Assembly (NCBI GenBank): GCA_003601695.1
Contig: PIYH01000011.1
Location: 1-19,403, forward strand
Direction: 5' to 3'
Length of the DNA: 19,403 bases
DNA from: Candidatus Bathyarchaeota archaeon
Lineage (GTDB): Archaea; Thermoproteota; Bathyarchaeia; Bathyarchaeales; DTEX01
This document shows, one piece after another, positions 14,951-19,403 of the stretch. The notes below the pieces were generated by a model. It ran no database searches. It was not told the DNA's origin and saw nothing but the letters and a program-made list of their open reading frames with translations. Numbering within the stretch: the stretch's first letter is position 1; every line of letters begins with the position of its first letter. The translations under genes and the position numbers were made by a program.

Positions 14951-14977
14951 TTAGCATGAGGCGTCAAGTCTATTGCT

Positions 14978-14990
14978 CTTAACTTTTAAA
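14978..14990 (+). promoter_or_regulatory. Putative promoter of the nnr operon
   Basis: CTTAACTTTTAAA is a good TATA-like element. Initiation about 25 bases downstream falls near 15010-15015, upstream of GGTGAT (15021-15026) and the start at 15034. Confidence 0.5.
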
Positions 14991-15033
14991 TCGCCCGAAA
15001 CGAATCCTCATATGAGGCTTGGTGATTAAAAAA

Positions 15034-16569
15034 TTGGAGGAAGAAGTCATAACAACCGGGGAGATGCGTGCCCTAGACATGAATTCAGAATACTTCGGGA
15101 TCTCTAGGCTTCAACTCATGGAGAATGCAGGTAGGAACGTGGCGGTGGAGATCTCTGCCCGCTTCCGCCCTAAAGAGGCGATAATCGCAGTTTTCTGCGG
15201 ATTAGGTGGAAATGGCGGAGACGGTTTTGTTGCAGCTCGTCACCTAGCCTGCTTAGGGTTCGAGGTACACGTAATACTTGCAGGGAGAGAACAGCAGATA
15301 ATAGATGAGAATGCAAGAAGGAACTGGGAGGCCTTAAGATCACTCAGAGAATCAGTCAGAATATGCGAAGCTCCAGATGTGCCATCTCTTCCGAGGTTAA
15401 AAGCAGACGTTCTAGTGGACGCGTTATTGGGGATAGGTTTAAAAGGAGCTCCTCGCCCTCCGATCTCACATATGATAAAAATGATGAATGAAGCTGATGG
15501 ATTCCGTGTTGCTGTCGATGTTCCGAGCGGAGTAGACTCAGAAACAGGTAAGGTTTTAGGGGAAGCCGTTAAGGCTGATTTGACTGTAACTTTTCATAAG
15601 GCGAAGCCTGGGCTCTTGAAGGCTAAAGATTATGTTGGAGAACTTGTCGTCAGACATATCGGAATCCCCCCTGAAATTGAAAAATTTGCTGGTCCCGGAG
15701 ATGTACGGATAATACTCAAGCCTAGGCGACCAGAGGCCCATAAAGGAGACTTCGGAAGACTTCTGATAGTTGGAGGAAGCGAAACGTATTCCGGAGCTCC
15801 TACACTCGCCGCACTAGCTGCTCTGAGAGCAGGAGTCGACTTAGTTTACATAGCCGCTCCTAAAGAGACAGCATATGCTATCTCCTCGATATCGCCGGAC
15901 ATAATAACACTGAAGCTTGAGGGCGACCATCTGAGCATGGAAAACCTTCCAGTTGTAAAAAGGTTTCTGGAGAAGGCGACTGCTATAGTAATAGGGCCTG
16001 GACTAGGGCTGCATAAGGAGACCAAGGAAGCCGTGAAGAACTTGATCAGCGAAGTTGAGAACCTGAAGATTCCGATGCTTCTTGATGCGGATGGATTAAA
16101 ATCCTTCGCGGAGTCAAAAAGAAAACTCGAAACACAGGCGGTTCTAACCCCCCATGCCGGAGAATATAAGCTTCTCACAGGGGAAGCCCTGCCTGAAAGC
16201 CTAGATGAAAGAGCTGAGGCTATTCGGAAGGTATCTCAAGACTTAGATGCCGTTCTGCTCTTGAAGGGAAATATCGACATAATCTCCGACGGCTACCGAA
16301 TGAAGCTTAACTTCACTGGAAACCCGGGCATGACAGTTGGAGGAACAGGAGACGTCCTCTCAGGAATCGTCGGGGCCTTTCTCTCTTGGGGTGTTAAACC
16401 ATTTGAAGCTGCAGTTGCAGGAGCATTTGTGAATGGCGCTGCAGGAGACTTTGTGAAGGCTGAGAAGGGATATCACATGGTTGCTTCAGACCTTTTAAAG
16501 TGGATTCCCAAGGTTATCGACGATCCCATGTCTCATCTAGCTCTGAAAAAGACGATTAGAAAAAGTTAA
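15034..16569 (+). CDS. nnr: Bifunctional NAD(P)H-hydrate epimerase / ADP-dependent NAD(P)H-hydrate dehydratase
   Basis: A metabolite-repair enzyme. The N-terminal NnrE (YjeF_N) domain epimerises R and S hydrates of NAD(P)H, and the C-terminal ribokinase-like NnrD domain dehydrates the S form using ADP. Numbering from the TTG at 15019: NnrE shows LMENAGRNVA, GLGGNGGDGF at 61-70, DALLGIGL and VAVDVPSGVDSETG. NnrD shows HKGDFGRLLIVGGS, VIGPGLGL, LLDADGL, LTPHAGEY at about 376, and NPGMTVGGTGDVLSG at about 435 with the catalytic Asp. Both domains look intact and the length is normal for the fused form. Start choice: TTG 15034 has GGTGAT seven bases upstream; GTG 15022 and TTG 15019 are alternatives. 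The membrane-protease homologue follows six bases after the stop, so the two are probably an operon. Confidence 0.95.
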   Translation: MEEEVITTGEMRALDMNSEYFGISRLQLMENAGRNVAVEISARFRPKEAIIAVFCGLGGNGGDGFVAARHLACLGFEVHVILAGREQQIIDENARRNWEALRSLRESVRICEAPDVPSLPRLKADVLVDALLGIGLKGAPRPPISHMIKMMNEADGFRVAVDVPSGVDSETGKVLGEAVKADLTVTFHKAKPGLLKAKDYVGELVVRHIGIPPEIEKFAGPGDVRIILKPRRPEAHKGDFGRLLIVGGSETYSGAPTLAALAALRAGVDLVYIAAPKETAYAISSISPDIITLKLEGDHLSMENLPVVKRFLEKATAIVIGPGLGLHKETKEAVKNLISEVENLKIPMLLDADGLKSFAESKRKLETQAVLTPHAGEYKLLTGEALPESLDERAEAIRKVSQDLDAVLLLKGNIDIISDGYRMKLNFTGNPGMTVGGTGDVLSGIVGAFLSWGVKPFEAAVAGAFVNGAAGDFVKAEKGYHMVASDLLKWIPKVIDDPMSHLALKKTIRKS

Positions 16570-16575
16570 GTTGGT

Positions 16576-17379
16576 GTGAAGGTGATCTTGCACTTCGACA
16601 TAGTTCTTCCCTCCGTATTTTTTCTCCTAATAGCCAGCTCGATTTTCATACAAGATAAGCTGAAAAATAAGATCTCCTCTCTCTTTGAAGAGGCAAAGTT
16701 CAGCACTAAAGAGGCCATTTTAACCGCTGTCTGGATAGGAATCGCGGTGACAGTTATGGCGCTCGTCCCAGGAGAAGCCATTCGAATATTCTTTCTAACA
16801 GCGTACTCCTACATATTATTCTCGTTTACTCGTATGCTCCTAAAGAAATGGTACATAGCCATCTTTCCTCCCATCCTCTTCATCTGTTCATATCTCTTCT
16901 TCTGGAACCTAGCGACCTTCAACATATCAGTCGCGGTCTTCTTCATAATAATAATCCTATATACGAGTGGATTGTTCTCTTGGAGAACTGTTTGGATCTT
17001 CGCCGCTTTACTAACGATAATGGATGTCATTCAGGTTTTTCTCACGGGTTTCATGGTGCAGTCGGCCACGAAGATGCTTGAACTCAGACTCCCAGTTCTC
17101 CTCATTCTCCCCATGTATCCATATACATCAATCATAAACCTGGGACTGGGAGACATATACTTGGCAAGCTTAATCTCCATTCAAGCATCAGCAAAATATA
17201 GAATGGAGGTTGGAGTCCTCATGGCGGCCACAAACGGCATAGCCATGTTCCTCTTCGAAGCATTAATGCTGAACACGAGGTTATTCACCTTTTTCCCAGC
17301 GACACTAGTAGTGATAGCCGGGTCAATAATGGGGCTTGGAATAGCACGCATAATGAAGATAAATAAAAGGACAGGATAA
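16576..17379 (+). CDS. GxGD-type presenilin/signal peptide peptidase-like membrane protease homologue
   Basis: A 267-residue, very hydrophobic protein with about nine membrane segments, as in the presenilin/SPP fold. Predicted TM6 ends with TIMDVIQVF (Asp150), where the family has a YD motif. TM7 carries INLGLGDIYLAS with the GxGD motif at 190-193 (Asp193). The linker SATKMLELRLPVLLILP matches the pattern after TM6 in archaeal presenilin homologues. TM9 begins FPATLVV, where the family has PAL. The two Asp residues are the expected catalytic pair, so it probably cleaves membrane helices. It differs from the consensus (MD for YD, PAT for PAL) and is slightly short. The start is uncertain among GTG 16576, GTG 16582 and TTG 16588. 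It follows nnr by six bases and converges on the aminotransferase with nine bases between. Confidence 0.75.
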   Translation: MKVILHFDIVLPSVFFLLIASSIFIQDKLKNKISSLFEEAKFSTKEAILTAVWIGIAVTVMALVPGEAIRIFFLTAYSYILFSFTRMLLKKWYIAIFPPILFICSYLFFWNLATFNISVAVFFIIIILYTSGLFSWRTVWIFAALLTIMDVIQVFLTGFMVQSATKMLELRLPVLLILPMYPYTSIINLGLGDIYLASLISIQASAKYRMEVGVLMAATNGIAMFLFEALMLNTRLFTFFPATLVVIAGSIMGLGIARIMKINKRTG

Positions 17380-17388
17380 ATGAGAAGA

Positions 17389-18594
17389 TCATTTAACTCT
17401 GTTATCTTCAATATACTCCTCTATTCTCCTCAGCCCCTCTCTTATATTCTCCTCCGATGTTGCGTATGAAAGTCTAATATGCTCTCCCTCACCCTTAATC
17501 TTAAATCCAAAATGGATATCCGATAATACGGCGACCCCGGCCTCATAAAGGAGCCGCCTCCTAAACTCCTCAGAGTCCCCTATATTCAGCATTCTACATG
17601 CCTCCGTTACGTTCGGCCAGGCATAGAACGCCCCTCCAGGCCTAAGACACTTTATACCATTTATCCTGTTAAGACCTTCCACGATGATTTCACGCCTCTC
17701 CCTGAAGCTCATGAACATCCTTTTAGCATCATCTTGAGGACCAGTTAACGCCGCGAGAGCAGCATACTGATTAGGATGACCTGCGCAGGAATCCGTATTC
17801 GTAACCCATCTTGAAAGATGCTGAGCCAGTTTTTCATTCGCCGCAAAGCCTATCCTCCACCCCGTCATGGCATAAGTCTTTGAGACCCCGTCAACTATTA
17901 TTGTTCTCTCCTGCATTCCTGGAAATGACGCTATGCTAACGAATTCCCCATCGTAAACCATACGCGAATAGATCTCGTCAGATAAGACCCAGAGGTTATC
18001 GTGCCTCTTCACTATATCCGCTATCTGCTCCAAGATATCCCTATCCAATACGCCTCCGGTGGGGTTGTGGGGGGAGTTCAAGATTAGCAACTTAGTCTTA
18101 TCAGTTATCCTCTTCTCCAAATACTCAACATCAAACGCGTAACCTTTACTCTCATGTAATGGGAGAGGAACAGGTACGGCTCCATTCGCCCGTATCTGAG
18201 ATTCATAGATCGGAAAGCCGGGGTTTGGGTATAAGACCTCATCACCCCTCCCATAATCAGTCACTGTTAATATGGTATACGCTATGAAGGGCTTGGCGCC
18301 ATTTGCTACAACTACCCATTCAGGCTTAACGTCAATATTTCTGGTCTTAGAAAAGTATTCAGCAACTGCCTCTCTAAGCTCGGGTATGCCCGGCGATGGA
18401 GTATAGCCGGTCTTCCCCTCTCGAATAGCCTTGATGGCCGCCTCCTTAATATACTCGGGAGTGTCAAAATCCGGCTGTCCAATACAAAAGTTAACTATGT
18501 CTTTTCCCTCACGAACGAGCTCATTAACTTCCTTCAGAACGACAAACGCGTTCTCCGTACCCAGATTCCTAGTTCTCTCAGAGATCTCCAGCAT
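17389..18594 (-). CDS. Class I/II PLP-dependent aminotransferase (aspartate aminotransferase-like)
   Basis: A 401-residue fold-type I aminotransferase of subgroup I-gamma type. Key residues: FCIGQPDFDTP near 36-46, YTPSPGIPELREAVA near 64-78, NSPHNPTGG with Asn177 (PLP O3'), SDEIYSRMVYDG with Asp206 and Tyr209, the Schiff-base Lys239 in DGVSKTYAMTGWRIGF, and a C-terminal Arg in HIRLSYATS for the substrate carboxylate. It likely uses 2-oxoglutarate with aspartate, alanine or another amino acid; the donor cannot be fixed. ATG 18594 has GGCGGGGAT upstream and an in-frame stop before it. Possible link: amino-acid pools are also what RAM-domain proteins nearby may sense (inference). Confidence 0.92.
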   Translation of the reverse strand: MLEISERTRNLGTENAFVVLKEVNELVREGKDIVNFCIGQPDFDTPEYIKEAAIKAIREGKTGYTPSPGIPELREAVAEYFSKTRNIDVKPEWVVVANGAKPFIAYTILTVTDYGRGDEVLYPNPGFPIYESQIRANGAVPVPLPLHESKGYAFDVEYLEKRITDKTKLLILNSPHNPTGGVLDRDILEQIADIVKRHDNLWVLSDEIYSRMVYDGEFVSIASFPGMQERTIIVDGVSKTYAMTGWRIGFAANEKLAQHLSRWVTNTDSCAGHPNQYAALAALTGPQDDAKRMFMSFRERREIIVEGLNRINGIKCLRPGGAFYAWPNVTEACRMLNIGDSEEFRRRLLYEAGVAVLSDIHFGFKIKGEGEHIRLSYATSEENIREGLRRIEEYIEDNRVK

Positions 18595-18975
18595 CTTAAT
18601 CCCCGCCTAGCTTGCTCACCCATTCTTCTCAAGGTTGCCTCAGTTATTTCGACTTTCTAACTGAAAAAGCTTTCGTTAAAGAGATCCTCATCATGACTGA
18701 TGAGACGAAGATAAAGAGGTGCCTGCTTGCAGAAATATACTTCTTCATGTAGGGACGTGTCTTCTTATCAATCTAGCTTTAATTAATCAACATCTGCGAA
18801 AACTATAATGTCATAGAGACTCTTCAGGATAGCTCCCCCAAATAGACCGTGCATTCCTAACAAGAACAACTAAGAATAAAAATAATGTAGTCTCGCTGAA
18901 AGATCTTCAAAGGTCAACGGAATATATTAAAGCAGACAAAATGAAAACGGAGCCGATCTTTAATCATGAGAAACA
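18595..18975. other. Gap between the aminotransferase and the cupin-like gene
   Basis: It contains the aminotransferase leader and a weak BRE/TATA-like CGAAAGCTTTTTC (minus strand, about 18667-18680). On the minus strand a small frame at 18783-18854 encodes MHGLFGGAILKSLYDIIVFADVD; it looks protein-like and may be a gene remnant, but has no clear ribosome-binding site. No RNA gene or repeat was recognised. Confidence 0.4.
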
Positions 18976-19403
18976 TCAGATAGTCTTTGGAGCCTCAGGG
19001 TTACCTGGGCCGAAATGCTTCAGTATGACGAGGTCTTCGCGAATACTCTCGTTAATTATTTTCACTCCATCTCTCGCTGCATCCGCCGTAACGAATAATT
19101 CGTCATTGGTCAATTCGCCGTATCTAATCACGCTCGGGGCCTCAACTTTAAATCTCCCTATTCTTCCATGGCCTTGTATAACTATGAGTCCGTAGGCAGC
19201 CGGATCTCTCACCTTAACCTCAGCTCCAGGAAAGACCTTTAGCTCCTTAGCGCTGAACTCTTCAGATGCATAAACAATCCATCGCTCCACATATCCTTCC
19301 TCTTTAGTCTCCTCCGGGTTCCCAGCGAATTTAGGTTCAACATAATGATGTCTTTTGAAATATGGATCAAGATTAGATTCCCAGTCTATCATGTCCACGA
19401 TGT
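18976..19403 (-). CDS. C-terminal part of a cupin-like protein, cut by the right edge
   Basis: About 142 residues end at 18976; the frame is still open at the window edge. The visible part is a small beta-barrel: YVERWIVYAS, FSAKELKVFPGAEVKV, AYGLIVIQGHGRIG, LTNDELFVTADAARDGVKI, VILKHFGPGNPEAP. The pattern is that of a cupin/sugar-isomerase-like barrel as found in larger bacterial and archaeal proteins of unknown function. The internal Met/Val codons near 19398 are not likely starts, because the preceding segment (IDWESNLDPYF) reads as mid-protein. The cupin metal site would lie partly in the missing portion. Function is unassigned; a role in sugar metabolism is plausible from the neighbours. 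Confidence 0.65.
   Translation of the reverse strand, partial: IVDMIDWESNLDPYFKRHHYVEPKFAGNPEETKEEGYVERWIVYASEEFSAKELKVFPGAEVKVRDPAAYGLIVIQGHGRIGRFKVEAPSVIRYGELTNDELFVTADAARDGVKIINESIREDLVILKHFGPGNPEAPKTI

Noticed and set aside
15012..15029. Five-codon leader peptide (MRLGD) before nnr
   Set aside because: It is too short to distinguish from chance, with no attenuator-like structure visible; the GGTGAT in it serves better as the nnr ribosome-binding site.
15846..16178. A 110-codon minus-strand frame inside nnr
   Set aside because: It lies fully inside the NnrD domain coding region and has no recognisable protein features.

Overview
The window looks like chromosomal DNA of a thermophilic archaeon, most likely Thermoproteota/TACK. 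The reasons are Shine-Dalgarno sites of the GGAGG/GGTGATC type, frequent TTG and GTG starts, AT-rich TATA-like boxes 20-60 bases before genes, heavy use of AGA/AGG and ATA codons, two AsnC/Lrp effector-domain (RAM) proteins without a DNA-binding domain, and a presenilin-type GxGD membrane protease. I saw no tRNA, rRNA, CRISPR array or insertion sequence.

Layout. Bases 1-60 probably hold the start of a gene running off the left edge (minus strand). Bases 327-1436 (minus) encode a DmpA/BapA-type P1 peptidase. Bases 1567-1943 are a decayed C-terminal half of a sugar isomerase-type TIM-barrel gene. From about 2050 to 13418 everything is on the plus strand and looks like a sugar, amino-sugar or polyol catabolic region: DegT-type aminotransferase, amidohydrolase_2 hydrolase, a polysaccharide-deacetylase-like protein, a variant NagB-like protein, an Ldh2/malate-type dehydrogenase, a zinc MDR dehydrogenase, a DHOD/PreA-like flavoprotein with a fused ferredoxin, a Gfo/Idh/MocA dehydrogenase, a second broken sugar-isomerase gene with an in-frame TAG, and an intact TIM-barrel isomerase.

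Bases 13449-14088 (minus) hold the two RAM-domain proteins. Bases 14237-14950 encode an unrecognised protein with a possible C-terminal winged helix. Bases 15034-17379 hold a likely two-gene operon: the bifunctional NAD(P)H-hydrate repair enzyme and a nine-TM GxGD protease homologue. A class I aminotransferase (17389-18594, minus) converges on it with 9 bases between. The right edge cuts a cupin-like gene (18976-19403, minus).

How the genes may work together (inference): the plus-strand block contains enzymes for N-deacylation, deamination or transamination, alcohol and carbonyl oxidoreduction, isomerisation and lactone/amide hydrolysis, which fits degradation of an amino- or acyl-substituted sugar or cyclitol. 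No sugar kinase, transporter, sugar-acid dehydratase or aldolase is visible, so the pathway is incomplete within the window. The most notable points are the divergent presenilin-like protease, the NagB-like protein with altered catalytic and phosphate-loop residues, the orphan PreA-like flavoprotein, and a sharp codon-usage switch inside the amidohydrolase gene.
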